Source: an uncultured Eubacterium sp.
Lineage (GTDB): Bacteria > Bacillota_A > Clostridia > Lachnospirales > Lachnospiraceae
Reading direction: 5' to 3'
NCBI GenBank assembly: GCA_910589045.1
Contig: CAJUSH010000011.1
Location: forward strand, 1 to 64,000
DNA length: 64,000 bases
This document shows positions 17,291 to 26,065 of the stretch, in pieces (the stretch's first letter is position 1; the number at the start of each line of letters is the position of its first letter). The notes below the pieces were generated by a model. It saw nothing but the letters and a program-made list of their open reading frames with translations. It was not told where the DNA came from and ran no database searches. A program made the translations under genes and the position numbers.

Positions 17291-17344
17291 CAAAATCTGC
17301 TATCATTTCCGAATGGCCTTTTCGCGCGGGCACACCTTCTATCA

Positions 17345-17403
17345 AAATAAAAAATGCCTGTCTATATATTCCTTATCGGCGTATATAAACAGGACATTTT
17401 TTT
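17345..17403. terminator. Bidirectional terminator-like hairpin
   Basis: AAAATGCCTGTCTATATA pairs with TATATAAACAGGACATTTT with one bulge and one mismatch, flanked by A and T runs. It separates spoVAB (17567) from the small-ORF unit. Confidence 0.65.
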
Positions 17404-17566
17404 CTGAAATTTATACGGAATTTTAGAAAGCAGATAAACCCAACCCTCTTTTTTGAGCCAGTGCTGTTTCTGTATTTCTGTACCATTCTTTCATACTGTT
17501 TCTGTCTGCAAGCCTGCATCTTTTGCGCGGAACGCATTCATCCATAAAATGCCCCAAAAAACAACC

Positions 17567-17986
17567 TCACGGCTCCAGCCCATGGAAAAAGTACCAGAAG
17601 GAGCCAGCCAGCTTCCCGAGCGCCATCATCGTCATATAAAACGACAGGCCGCTCTCCACCTTCAGACGCCGAAACAGCACCGGAAAAACAGTCAGCACCT
17701 CGGCGAGCGCCGCGGACACGCAGCCCACAAACATTCCGGCGCACAGTCCCCAGAGCACGACAAACCCGTAGCCAAAGGGCAGCGGCAGGTCAGGATACTG
17801 CGTGTAGATGCCGCCCCAGATAATGCCGAGGATGATCGCCCACTCATAATATTTGAGCAGCCGAATCGTGTGACTGCTCCCGATCATGCGTGGATAAATG
17901 CCGATTTTCATCAAAAATGCAAAGACACCGCCGGAGGTAGCTGCCCCGGCGGTAATACCAAACAGAAAAAATAAAAACCAAGTCAC
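17567..17986 (-). CDS. spoVAB: Stage V sporulation protein AB
   Basis: A 139-residue membrane protein with four hydrophobic helices. LFGITAGAATSGGVFAFL, IGIYPRMIGSSHTIRLLKYYEWAIILG and CVSAALAEVLTVFPVLFRRL match SpoVAB in order and length. It is a component of the SpoVA machinery for Ca-dipicolinate transport in the forespore membrane. Its ATG overlaps the stop of the spoVAA-like gene, so the two are coupled. The set is driven by the sigma-G-like promoter at 18517-18546. Confidence 0.9.
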   Translation of the reverse strand: MTWFLFFLFGITAGAATSGGVFAFLMKIGIYPRMIGSSHTIRLLKYYEWAIILGIIWGGIYTQYPDLPLPFGYGFVVLWGLCAGMFVGCVSAALAEVLTVFPVLFRRLKVESGLSFYMTMMALGKLAGSFWYFFHGLEP

Positions 17987-18321
17987 GCGTTTGCCTCCTG
18001 CTGCTCCTTCTCGCGGATGCGTTCTATCGTGTCCTCCACATCCTGCTCATATTTGCTCATTTCCACCTGCAGCGGCGTCGGATCATTTTCCCGCTTCTTC
18101 AGGCTGAAATGGTTAAAGAAGATCAGAATACCCATCGCAAGCCCCACGGAATAGCCGATCTCCAATCCGCCGATGGACTCCGGCGCAGTTCCGATCGCCT
18201 GCTCGTAAATCTGCTCAAACAGGTCAACGATACCAATATCGTTGTGAAATGCCATGATGGAAAAGCCGGAGCCAAAAAAAATCACGATCCCGATGCACAG
18301 CGCTTCCAGATATTTACGCAT
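17983..18321 (-). CDS. spoVAA: Short SpoVAA-like protein (C-terminal domain only)
   Basis: A 112-residue protein that aligns with the C-terminal half of SpoVAA: two membrane helices, YSVGLAMGILIFFNHF and the tail KKRENDPTPLQVEMSKYEQDVED. Bacillus SpoVAA is about 206 residues with an N-terminal soluble domain of about 90 residues. That domain is absent here, and no frame upstream codes for it; instead a 51-residue membrane protein overlaps the start by eight bases. Either this lineage has a minimal SpoVAA or the missing part was replaced by the small protein. Lies between that ORF and spoVAB in a three-gene overlapping operon. Confidence 0.8.
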   Translation of the reverse strand: MRKYLEALCIGIVIFFGSGFSIMAFHNDIGIVDLFEQIYEQAIGTAPESIGGLEIGYSVGLAMGILIFFNHFSLKKRENDPTPLQVEMSKYEQDVEDTIERIREKEQQEANA

Positions 18322-18469
18322 GAAACAGCGCCTCTTTCAGATTGCACACCAGCTCCACACCGTTTTGCAGGTGTTCCCCGGAGCGCACGCTGATCACATA
18401 GCTCACACCGACCCACACCGCCAGCATAATCGCAAGCACCAGAAATACCCGATAAATAAATTTTGCCAT
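18314..18469 (-). CDS. 51-residue membrane protein leading the spoVA operon
   Basis: ATG to TAA, beginning MAKFIYRVFLVLAIMLAVW and ending NLKEALFHA. One hydrophobic helix (about 5-27) with a positively charged N-terminus is followed by about 24 polar residues, so it is a single-pass membrane protein. The ribosome site AAGGAGG is eight bases from the ATG. Its stop overlaps the start of the spoVAA-like gene, and the sigma-G-like promoter lies 48 bases upstream, so it should be made in the forespore. I do not recognise it; it is not the N-terminal domain of Bacillus SpoVAA. Confidence 0.75.
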   Translation of the reverse strand: MAKFIYRVFLVLAIMLAVWVGVSYVISVRSGEHLQNGVELVCNLKEALFHA

Positions 18470-18516
18470 AGCCTTCCTCCTTCATCCGGCAGCACAGCAA
18501 ACGCCGCCTTTTTTCA

Positions 18517-18546
18517 GAGTATGTGGATATGGCAAAAATTTTATAC
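18517..18546 (-). promoter_or_regulatory. Sigma-G/sigma-F-type forespore promoter
   Basis: Minus strand GTATA (18542-18546), 18-base spacer, CATACTC (18517-18523). This agrees with the sigma-G consensus G[CT]ATA-N17/18-CATACTA except for the last base. The spoVA operon of Bacillus is sigma-G dependent. Confidence 0.65.
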
Positions 18547-18618
18547 ATGCTTATTTTCGAGCCGGCAGCCGGAATACAAATTCAAAAAGCCGTTCCCTGC
18601 AATGCGCCGGCTATAATA

Positions 18619-19764
18619 CTACAGCTGCGCGCGGCCTCTGCAATAGGTCTGCACCACCCGGTAATCCCCGTCGAGAACCACAAGATCCGCATCATAGCCC
18701 GCGCGGATACTGCCCTTGCGCTCTCCCAGGCCGATGCAGCGCGCCGGGTTTCGCGTGCACGCGTTGAGCGCCCAGGGAAACGGCACCAGCGCCTCCTCCA
18801 CGAGAATCCGAAGTCCCTCGTTGAGCTTCAGCGTAGAGCCTGCCAGCACCTCCGTCCCGTTCAGGTGCGCACTTCCGTCGGCGGCTGTCACGATCCTGCT
18901 GCCCCCAAATTCAAATTCACTTCCGGCAGGCGAGCCCTTCGCTAAAAGTGCATCGGAAACCATCAGTGCATAGTCCGGCCCCTTCGCCGTAAAAAAGCTG
19001 TTCAGCGCCGCCCGGGTTGAATGATTTCCGTCGCAGATAATCTCCCCGTACATCGTGCGGATGCGGTACGCCGCACCCACAACCCCGTTATTCCTGTGAT
19101 GAAACGGCTTCATACCGTTGTAAACATGGGTCACGGAACGCGCGCCCTGGGCATAGGCAAGCACAGTCTCCTCGTAGCTGGCGGCGGAATGTCCCACGCT
19201 CACCACAACGCCGTGGGAGGAAGCATAGGAGGTCAGCGCAAACGCATCGTCCAGCTCCGGCGCAAGCGTAATATATTTAATCTGTCCCCTCGCCGCCTTC
19301 TGGTACACCTCAAACTGCTCCACGGAGGGCTTCTGGATATACTGCTGGGGATGCGCGCCCTTGCATACCGGGTTCAGAAAAGGCCCTTCCAGGTGGATGC
19401 CTAAAATTTCCGCACCCTCGCATGCATCGCCCTCCGCCATCACATCGGCGACATTTGAAAGCGCCCCGGTAAGTACCTCCTCGCTCTGGGTGATCGTCGT
19501 CGCCAGAAACCCGGTGACGCCCTCCGCGGCAACGCCCTTCGCCCATCTGCGTAGCCCTTTAGCGTCCCCGTCATTCGTATCAAAGCCGTATGCCCCGTGG
19601 CAGTGCACGTCAAGAAATCCGGGTACGATGCGGGCGTCCCCGTAGTCTGCGTCCGCCGGGTGGCCATCGTAGGGGAAAACCCCGCAAATTTTACCGTTTT
19701 CTATTTTGAGGGATGCGGGAAAAAACTGATCCGCGATCCAAATCCGTTTACTTTGAACCCACAT
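18619..19764 (-). CDS. nagA: N-acetylglucosamine-6-phosphate deacetylase
   Basis: A 381-residue amidohydrolase. It removes acetate from GlcNAc-6-phosphate to give glucosamine-6-phosphate. Motifs: PGFLDVHCHGAYGFDTND (metal HxH), HLEGPFLNPVCKGAHP, VSVGHSAASYEE, VTHVYNGMKPFHHRNNG, and VSDALLAKG with the catalytic Asp. The ATG is seven bases after AAGGAG and lies inside the end of nagB (17-base overlap), so the enzymes are coupled. With NagB it converts amino sugars to fructose-6-phosphate, acetate and ammonia. Confidence 0.95.
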   Translation of the reverse strand: MWVQSKRIWIADQFFPASLKIENGKICGVFPYDGHPADADYGDARIVPGFLDVHCHGAYGFDTNDGDAKGLRRWAKGVAAEGVTGFLATTITQSEEVLTGALSNVADVMAEGDACEGAEILGIHLEGPFLNPVCKGAHPQQYIQKPSVEQFEVYQKAARGQIKYITLAPELDDAFALTSYASSHGVVVSVGHSAASYEETVLAYAQGARSVTHVYNGMKPFHHRNNGVVGAAYRIRTMYGEIICDGNHSTRAALNSFFTAKGPDYALMVSDALLAKGSPAGSEFEFGGSRIVTAADGSAHLNGTEVLAGSTLKLNEGLRILVEEALVPFPWALNACTRNPARCIGLGERKGSIRAGYDADLVVLDGDYRVVQTYCRGRAQL

Positions 19765-20500
19765 ACCCTGCTCCTTTGATGACCGCCATAGCCTCCGGGT
19801 CTGCCAGCACGATCACCTGCTCATGGAGCTGTAAAATCGAGCCGGGAACCTCCGGTGTGATGGGACCGTATGCAATATCGCAGAGCGCTTTTGCCTTCTG
19901 CTCACCGGATACGACCATGAGTATTTTCCGCGCCTCTAAAATGCCCTTAACTCCCATGGAATAAGCCTCCGTGGGAACATCCTCCGGCTTGTCAAAAAAC
20001 CGTGCGTTTGCCGCAATGGTGCTCTCTGCCAGGCGCACACAGTGTGTCCCCTTACAGAACTTCGTATCCGGCTCGTTAAAGCCGATGTGCCCGTTTCCGC
20101 CAAGCCCCAGCACCTGTATATCCCGCTTTCCGACACGCTCGAGCAGACTCTCATACGCCGCACACGCCTTGTCGGAATCAAGCTCCAGCCCGTCCGGAAC
20201 ATAGGTATTTTCCTTCTTGATATTGACATGATCAAACAGGTGGGTATTCATAAAATAGCGATAGCCCTGATCATCCTCCGGCCCAAGACCCTTGTATTCG
20301 TCCAGATTAACCGTGGTCACACCGGAAAAATCAACCGTTCCCTCCCGGTTCCACCGGACGAGATTTTCGTATATCCCCACCGGGCTTGAGCCTGTCGCAA
20401 GCCCCAAAACCGCATTTGGCTTTACCAGAAGCTCCGACGCAATGATCTGCGCCGCCCGCTCGCTGATCTCCTCATAGCTTTTCCCTTCATAAATAACCAT
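19748..20500 (-). CDS. nagB: Glucosamine-6-phosphate deaminase
   Basis: A 250-residue enzyme, usual size for the family. It isomerises and deaminates glucosamine-6-phosphate to fructose-6-phosphate. Motifs: LGLATGSSPVGIYE (phosphate loop), NLDEYKGL (catalytic Asp), GLGGNGHIGFNEPD, and TMGVKGILEA-like VKGILEARKILMV. Start ATG 20500 with AAAGGGGCG. It follows the broken yitT by 63 bases on the same strand, so transcription may run in from the damaged region upstream. Confidence 0.95.
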   Translation of the reverse strand: MVIYEGKSYEEISERAAQIIASELLVKPNAVLGLATGSSPVGIYENLVRWNREGTVDFSGVTTVNLDEYKGLGPEDDQGYRYFMNTHLFDHVNIKKENTYVPDGLELDSDKACAAYESLLERVGKRDIQVLGLGGNGHIGFNEPDTKFCKGTHCVRLAESTIAANARFFDKPEDVPTEAYSMGVKGILEARKILMVVSGEQKAKALCDIAYGPITPEVPGSILQLHEQVIVLADPEAMAVIKGAGYVGSK

Positions 20501-20563
20501 GCAAACGCCCCTTTCTTTTTGTGCGGCAGGCCATGGCCTGCCTCCTTTTGCCTAAAAGCCCTG

Positions 20564-21301
20564 CTATTCGATGAGCTTTAAATAAAATCCCCCGTAAAAA
20601 TCCTCCGATTTAAACGTGTTGATCACCACGTGGGGATCTGCCCTGTGCATCAGCTTTGCGATATCCTGAATCTCATAGCTCGATGCCACCGTGTGCAGCA
20701 GGCTCACCTTCTGTCCGCTGTAGCCGCCAATACCGTCAACCCGGGACACACCGTGCCGATACTCGGCTACGTAGGCCTGGATCACCTCATCCGGCTTCGT
20801 CGTCGTGATCTGCATCGTCATCCGCTCATACCGGTGATAGAACGAATCGATCGTCTTGGTGGAAATAAACTGGAATAAAATCGAGTATCCGGCATATTCC
20901 CAGCCGAACATGAAACCAAAAATCGTAATCAGCGTGGCATTGAAAACAAACACGTAGCTCCAGATGGACTTTCCCCGCCTGTTGGAAATATACAGCGCAA
21001 CGAAATCCACACCGCCGGTGGACGCATTGCCCTTGAGGGCGATAACCGTCATGATGCCGTACAGAAATCCCCCGAAAATCACATTGAGCAGAACATCGTC
21101 AAACAAGGGCTCAAAATCCAGCACCCGCAAAAAGAAGCTGGCAAAAAATACCTGCACGAGCGAGAAAAACGTAAACCGCCTGCTGATGCTTTTGCTGCAC
21201 AGTATCGCCACCGGAATGTTTAATACCAGCATACCAAGAGAAACCGGAAAAGAAAAGCCCCAAAATGTCGATGTGATCTTTTCCAGCAAAATCGCAACCC
21301 C
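20564..21301 (-). pseudogene. YitT-family membrane protein, 5' end missing
   Basis: The readable frame begins with VAILLEKITSTFWGF and runs to the natural end YGGFYLKLIE. It contains the DUF161 helices (ALKGNASTGGVDFVALY, WSYVFVFNATLITIFG) and the C-terminal DUF2179-type domain (KLMHRADPHVVINTFKSEDFYGGFY). Family members have an extra N-terminal membrane helix of about 40-50 residues that is not present: at about 21305 the frame changes to a fragment of cutC. A TTG at 21289 could initiate, but has no ribosome site. Probably non-functional or expressed only by read-through. Function of the family is not established. Confidence 0.75.
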
Positions 21302-21309
21302 GGTAAAGC

Positions 21310-21771
21310 TGCCTCATAGGCTTTTTCGTTGGGCGAAGCCGCATACGCATAGGACACCGACTCCCCCTTCGTGGTAGGATCATTCACCCAGCCCCTGCAG
21401 GAGCTGTGAACCTGGCGGACCCCGGTCTGCTCCATGAGCGCCGCCGCGTTGCCGGCATTCACGCCGCTTCCCGCGAGAATCTCAATACGCGCTCCGTAAT
21501 CCCGCTGCAGGCTTGCCAGCAGCGCGGCGCCCTCCGTCGCCTTTTCCTTCCCGCCGCTGGTGAGCACCCGGTCAATCCCAAGCTCGATGAGCTGCTCAAT
21601 GGCGCGCTGCGGGTCCGCCACACAGTCAAACGCACGGTGGAAAACCGCCTCGCCCCCGCAGCCCTTTATGATCCCGCACAGTTCCCTTGTCTGCTCCACC
21701 TGAATTTCACCGTTTTCATCCAGGCAGCCGAAGGCGATGCCGTCCGCACCGCTTTCCAGCAAAAGCACTCT
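21310..21771 (-). pseudogene. cutC: CutC fragment (copper homeostasis family), both ends missing
   Basis: The frame matches the middle of CutC: LLLESGADGIAFGCLDENG, VFHRAFDCVADPQRAIEQL, LGIDRVLTSGGKEKATEG, IEILAGSGVNAGN and VRQVHSSCRGW. About 75 N-terminal and 30 C-terminal residues are missing. On its 5' side it is joined out of frame to the IIA start of a BglG-type regulator; on its 3' side it is joined to yitT. No start codon with a ribosome site belongs to it. The family's role in copper handling is debated. Confidence 0.8.
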
Positions 21772-22718
21772 CCTCCACCCGTCCGCCCTCGTACATACGG
21801 TCACACATATAGCTGATGACGTCCTCATACGTATCACAATCCAGGTTGTAAAAGTAATACTCCTCCAGGATCAGGCATTTAATAAAATTGTTGAATTCCA
21901 TTTTATAATGCCTGCGGTCCAGCTCCGTAATCGCTTTCAGAAGCTCATACTCATCGACCGTATTGACAAACATGCTGATAGTGATCGTCGGAATTTCCAG
22001 CTTATGCTTGAGCGGTATCGTCGAGATGATCAGATCCGGCCGAAGGCTCCCGATTATCGGAGCTTCATAATAGTTCAGGACCTCGTCAATCACAATCCGG
22101 TCGCCGAAGCGCTCCAGAATTTTATCCGCACAGCTGTTTGCGAGCGCATCGCTGTTCGGCTGGATCAAAACCGCATGGTAATAGTATCTGATCAATTTTA
22201 TTCAGGTTAATAAAATTTCCTCTTGTTTCGTTGGCAAGCATATCCTTATAGACATACCGTTTCCGTTCCTCACTCCCCTCCAGATAAATGTAATTTCCTG
22301 CCTTGACCAGCTCGATACCATCGTACTTTTTCAGCATGTCGGAAATCTTGCGGATGTCATTTTTGATCGTAAACTCACTCACATAAATGTCATATTGCAG
22401 ATCAAAAATATTGAGCCTCGGTGTGTGGAAAAGCAGCCGCTCAATAATATACTTGCACCGCTCATCCGAGGTCTGGGGGATGTTCTCCTTCAGCTCCAGA
22501 TTGCTTTTTTCCAGAACATCCTGATTGATCCGATATCCGTACCGCACACTCGACTCGATCAGCCCCTCATACGTCCTGCCCAGCTGATCGATATCGCTGC
22601 GGATCGTCCGGTCCGAAACACTTAAAATTGTTGACAATTCCTTCCCTGTGATCCAGCCTCTTTTCTCTCTCAGAATCTCAAGGATTCTTTTCTGTCTCAT
22701 TTGCATGATCATGTGCAT
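21770..22718 (-). pseudogene. BglG/MtlR-type PRD regulator, internally deleted and truncated
   Basis: The first frame (22718 to about 22200) gives two helix-turn-helix domains: RQKRILEILREKRGWITGKE, ELSTILSVSDRTIRSDIDQL, then VSEFTIKNDIRKISDMLKKY. It then stops in the alternate frame near 22195. A second frame (about 22203 to 21770) gives an IIB-like domain (AVLIQPNSDALANSCADKIL, RPDLIISTIPLKHKLEIPT) and the start of an EIIA domain. The PTS regulation domains that should lie between them, about 200 residues, are absent, and the EIIA part breaks off at the join with cutC. Such regulators normally activate PTS sugar operons. This one should be inactive. Confidence 0.75.
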
Positions 22719-22802
22719 TCTGCTCTTTTCTATTCATGACAACCCCGCTGCGATCACTCACTTTTGCCGCAGCAGAAAATTCCGAAAAATTTCCCGCACG
22801 AC

Positions 22803-22851
22803 AAAAAAGCCGGGAACCCGGCAGCTTTCATATCTGCACGGATTCCCGGCT
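22803..22851 (-). terminator. Terminator of the butyrate operon
   Basis: Minus strand AGCCGGGAATCCGTGCAG, eight-base loop, CTGCCGGGTTCCCGGCT, then TTTTTT; two mismatches in an 18-bp stem. It lies 22 bases after the etfA stop. Confidence 0.9.
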
Positions 22852-22872
22852 CTGTTTTCGTCGCCTATGAAA

Positions 22873-23919
22873 TTATTTCGCAGCCTGTGCCTTGATCGCC
22901 TCGGTCAGCGCGGGAACGATCTTGTTCAGATCGCCAACGATGCCGTAATCAGCTACATCAAAGATAGGCGCGTCTGCGTCCTTGTTGATCGCGATGATCA
23001 GGTCGGACTCCTCCATACCTGCTACGTGCTGGATCGCACCGGAGATACCGATTGCGAAGTACACGTTGGGACGAACGGTCTTACCGGTCTGTCCTACCTG
23101 GTAATCCTGAGCCTTCCAGCCGTTCTCAACAACGGCACGGGAGCAGCTTACCATTCCGCCGAGCACCCCTGCAAGGTCGTCGAGCAGCTTGAAGTTCTCC
23201 TCGCTTCCCACACCGCGTCCGCCGGATACGAGAATCTTTGCATCCATGATGTTCTGCACCTGGCCCACTGCCTTTACAACCTCCATGATCTCAACATAGC
23301 GGTTGTTCTCGGTAAAGCCGGGATTGTACTCGATAATGTTTGCCTTTGCACCTGCAATGGGATCGATCTTCTGCATAACGCCGGGACGTACCGTTGCCAT
23401 CTGGGGACGGTTGTCGGGGCATGCGATGGTCGCAATCGTGTTGCCGCCGAATGCGGGACGGGTCATAAGTAACTGGTTGTGCTTCTGCTCATCCTCTTTT
23501 CCGGGAGCAGCAACCAGCGGGAAATCACCGATCTCAAGCACGGTACAGTCTGCGGTCAGACCCGTTGCCACTCTTGCGGATACGGTAGGGCCAAGGTCAC
23601 GTCCAATGGCGGTTGCGCCAACCAGCATGATCTCCGGCTTATACTCATTGATCACGGATGAGAGTGCGTGTGCATAAGGCTCGGTGCGATATGTCTCAAG
23701 TGCGGGATCGTCAACCAGGATTACCTTGTCTGCGCCGTACTCAGCCAGCTTGTCGCATAATCCCCTGACATTTGATCCGAGAAGAACTGCCGTTACGTCA
23801 GTTCCCAGAGCCGCTGCCAGCTCTTTTCCTTTTCCAAGCAGCTCAAAAGCGATGGAGCTGATCTCATTGTCTACCTGCTGTGCGTAGATATATACGCCCT
23901 TATATTCTTCTAAACCCAT
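22873..23919 (-). CDS. etfA: Electron transfer flavoprotein, alpha subunit
   Basis: A 348-residue protein. With EtfB it accepts electrons and, together with butyryl-CoA dehydrogenase, allows bifurcation from NADH to crotonyl-CoA and ferredoxin. The C-terminal FAD-binding segment is clear: ILVSGGRGVGSEENFKLLDD, GWKAQDYQVGQTGKTVRPNVYFAIGISGAIQHVAGM. I start at ATG 23919, after AAAGGTGGTGA; GTG codons five residues earlier would sit inside that site. Last gene of the operon, followed by a strong terminator. Confidence 0.95.
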   Translation of the reverse strand: MGLEEYKGVYIYAQQVDNEISSIAFELLGKGKELAAALGTDVTAVLLGSNVRGLCDKLAEYGADKVILVDDPALETYRTEPYAHALSSVINEYKPEIMLVGATAIGRDLGPTVSARVATGLTADCTVLEIGDFPLVAAPGKEDEQKHNQLLMTRPAFGGNTIATIACPDNRPQMATVRPGVMQKIDPIAGAKANIIEYNPGFTENNRYVEIMEVVKAVGQVQNIMDAKILVSGGRGVGSEENFKLLDDLAGVLGGMVSCSRAVVENGWKAQDYQVGQTGKTVRPNVYFAIGISGAIQHVAGMEESDLIIAINKDADAPIFDVADYGIVGDLNKIVPALTEAIKAQAAK

Positions 23920-23940
23920 TTTAAATGTCACCACCTTTTA

Positions 23941-24723
23941 TTAGATAACGTGTTTCTCGGTTAATTTGCTCATGATATAGTTTACAGACTCTGCCGCGTC
24001 GAGGTTTACCTTCTCGCCTGCACCTTTGCGAACCTTGTCGGAAGCCTTTGCGATCTTGGTCGGTGAACCCTTCAGACCGATGTTTGCATCGTCAACATCC
24101 TTTAAGTCTGCTCTGCCCCAAACAGTAACCTCTTTGTCATATGCATCAAAAATGCCGCCCGGCGTCATATATCTGGGTGTATTCAGCTCAGATAACGCAG
24201 TGATCAGGCAGGGCATCTTTGTTTTCAGCATGTGATATCTGTCCTCATACTGCCGCTTTACGACAACGCTGTCGCCGTCGATCTTAATGTCTGCCGCATA
24301 GGAGATCACGGGAAGTCCCAGATGCTCTGCGATCTGAGGGCCAACCTGTGCGGTGTCGCCGTCGATCGCCTGACGTCCGGTAATAACCAGGTCGTAATCG
24401 ATGTTGCGCAGTGCGCCTGCGATGGTTGAGGAGGTCGCCCAGGTATCGGCTCCGCCCAATACGCGGTCGGTTACAAGGATCGCCTTGTCAGCGCCCATAG
24501 CCATTGCCTCGCGAAGCACGTCGTCAGCCTTGGGAAGTCCCATGGTCAGAACCGTAACCTCTGCACCTGTCTCTTCTTTGATTTTAAGTGCTGCCTCTAA
24601 TCCGGCCTTGTCGTCCGGATTCATGATTGCAAGCATAGCTGCTCTATCAAGTGTTCCGTCAGGGTTAAACTTTACGCCGCCCTTGGTATCGGGAACCTGT
24701 TTAATACATACTACGATTTTCAT
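23941..24723 (-). CDS. etfB: Electron transfer flavoprotein, beta subunit
   Basis: A 260-residue protein opening MKIVVCIKQVPDTKGG, with NPDDKAGLEAAL, AILVTDRVLGGADTWATS, DLVITGRQAIDGDTAQVGP and QYEDRYHMLKTKMPCL, all typical of EtfB. It binds the flavin (or AMP in non-bifurcating forms) and docks to the dehydrogenase. It sits 53 bases after bcd and 21 bases before etfA, with AAGGAG upstream. Confidence 0.96.
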   Translation of the reverse strand: MKIVVCIKQVPDTKGGVKFNPDGTLDRAAMLAIMNPDDKAGLEAALKIKEETGAEVTVLTMGLPKADDVLREAMAMGADKAILVTDRVLGGADTWATSSTIAGALRNIDYDLVITGRQAIDGDTAQVGPQIAEHLGLPVISYAADIKIDGDSVVVKRQYEDRYHMLKTKMPCLITALSELNTPRYMTPGGIFDAYDKEVTVWGRADLKDVDDANIGLKGSPTKIAKASDKVRKGAGEKVNLDAAESVNYIMSKLTEKHVI

Positions 24724-24776
24724 GTATCCTTTTCTCCTTATATTTATTTTTCATAAACGAATCAACGGGACCACGA

Positions 24777-25931
24777 TTATTTCAACAGAGCTCCGGAGAT
24801 AACCATACGCTGAACCTCTGAGGTTCCCTCGTAGATCTCGGTGATCTTCGCATCGCGCATCATGCGCTCTACGTCGTACTCTCTGATATATCCGTATCCG
24901 CCGAATAACTGTACGCACTCGGTGGTAACAGCCATAGCAGTCTCTGCAGCAAATAATTTTGCCTTTGCAGCCTCTACGGAGTAAACCTTCTGGGTTGCCT
25001 TTGCCATAGCAGCTCTGTATACGAGGAATTTTGCAGCGTCGATTCTTGCAGCCATGTCAGCCAGCTTGAACTGTGTGTTCTGCTGTGCGGCGATCGCGCG
25101 GCCAAACTGCTTTCTCTCCTTGGTGTACTCGATGGTGCGCTCCAGCGCGCCCTCAGCGATACCAAGTGCCTGTGCAGCGATACCGATACGTCCGCCGTCG
25201 AGCGTATGCATTGCGATCGGGAAGCCCTTTCCTTCCGGCCCAAGCAATGCATCCTTCGGGATTCTGCAGTCCTCGAAGATTAGCTCGTAGGTAGAAGAAC
25301 CGCGGATACCCATCTTCTTTTCCTTTGTACCGAAGGAGAAGCCCGGTGTGCCCTTCTCAACGATAAATGCGGAGAAGTTTTTCTTTTTGCGGCCTCTCTT
25401 ATCCTCGGTCACGCTGGTGATCGCGATCACGATGTAAATGTCGCCCACCTTACCGTTGGTGATGAAGCACTTGGAGCCGTTTAATACCCACTCGTCGCCG
25501 TCTAAAACAGCCTTTGTCTGGCAGCCCTGCGCGTCGGTACCTGCGCCCGGCTCGGTCAGTCCGAATGCACCCAGCTTCTCGCCTCTTGCGAGCGGGCCGA
25601 CATACTTCTGCTTCTGCTCCTCGGTACCGTAGGTTAAGATCGGGTCGATACATAAAGAGGTGTGGGCGGATACGATAACGCCGGTCGTGCCGCATACCTT
25701 GGAAAGCTCCTCCACGCACATTACATATGTAAGGGGATCACATCCCTGTCCGCCGTACTCCTTGGGAACGGGGATTCCCATGAATCCGTATTTTGCCATC
25801 TTTGCAACAGTCTCAGCGGGGAACGCTTCTGTTTCATCCGTCTCCTGTGCAAGGGGCTTTACTTCTGTCTCAGCAAACTCTTTGAATAAAGAGCGGGCCA
25901 TTTCATGCTTTTTGTCTAAAGAAAAGTCCAT
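24777..25931 (-). CDS. bcd: Butyryl-CoA dehydrogenase (short-chain acyl-CoA dehydrogenase)
   Basis: A 384-residue flavoprotein. It reduces crotonyl-CoA to butyryl-CoA with EtfAB. Motifs: LTEPGAGTDAQG and ITNGKVGDIYIV (FAD contacts), AAQALGIAEGALE, QLFGGYGYIREYDVERMMRDAKITEIYEG with the catalytic Glu in IYEGTSEVQRM. Operon order thl-hbd-bcd-etfB-etfA points to the butyrate pathway rather than fatty-acid oxidation. AGGAG lies nine bases before the ATG. Confidence 0.95.
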   Translation of the reverse strand: MDFSLDKKHEMARSLFKEFAETEVKPLAQETDETEAFPAETVAKMAKYGFMGIPVPKEYGGQGCDPLTYVMCVEELSKVCGTTGVIVSAHTSLCIDPILTYGTEEQKQKYVGPLARGEKLGAFGLTEPGAGTDAQGCQTKAVLDGDEWVLNGSKCFITNGKVGDIYIVIAITSVTEDKRGRKKKNFSAFIVEKGTPGFSFGTKEKKMGIRGSSTYELIFEDCRIPKDALLGPEGKGFPIAMHTLDGGRIGIAAQALGIAEGALERTIEYTKERKQFGRAIAAQQNTQFKLADMAARIDAAKFLVYRAAMAKATQKVYSVEAAKAKLFAAETAMAVTTECVQLFGGYGYIREYDVERMMRDAKITEIYEGTSEVQRMVISGALLK

Positions 25932-25968
25932 GATCTATACTCCTTTTATTTTTAAATAATTGTAATCC

Positions 25969-26057
25969 GTTCAGAGCCGGCCCGGGAAACCCGCAGGCAC
26001 ACAGCCGTACGCAGAAGCGCATGTCTGTGTGTCATGCAGATCGTCCCGGCTTTGAAC
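25969..26057 (-). other. Intercistronic hairpin between hbd and bcd
   Basis: GTTCAGAGCCGG at one end pairs with CCCGGCTTTGAAC at the other, enclosing about 65 bases. No T run follows, so it is more likely an RNA-processing or stability element than a terminator. Confidence 0.45.
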
Positions 26058-26065
26058 AGTAAATA

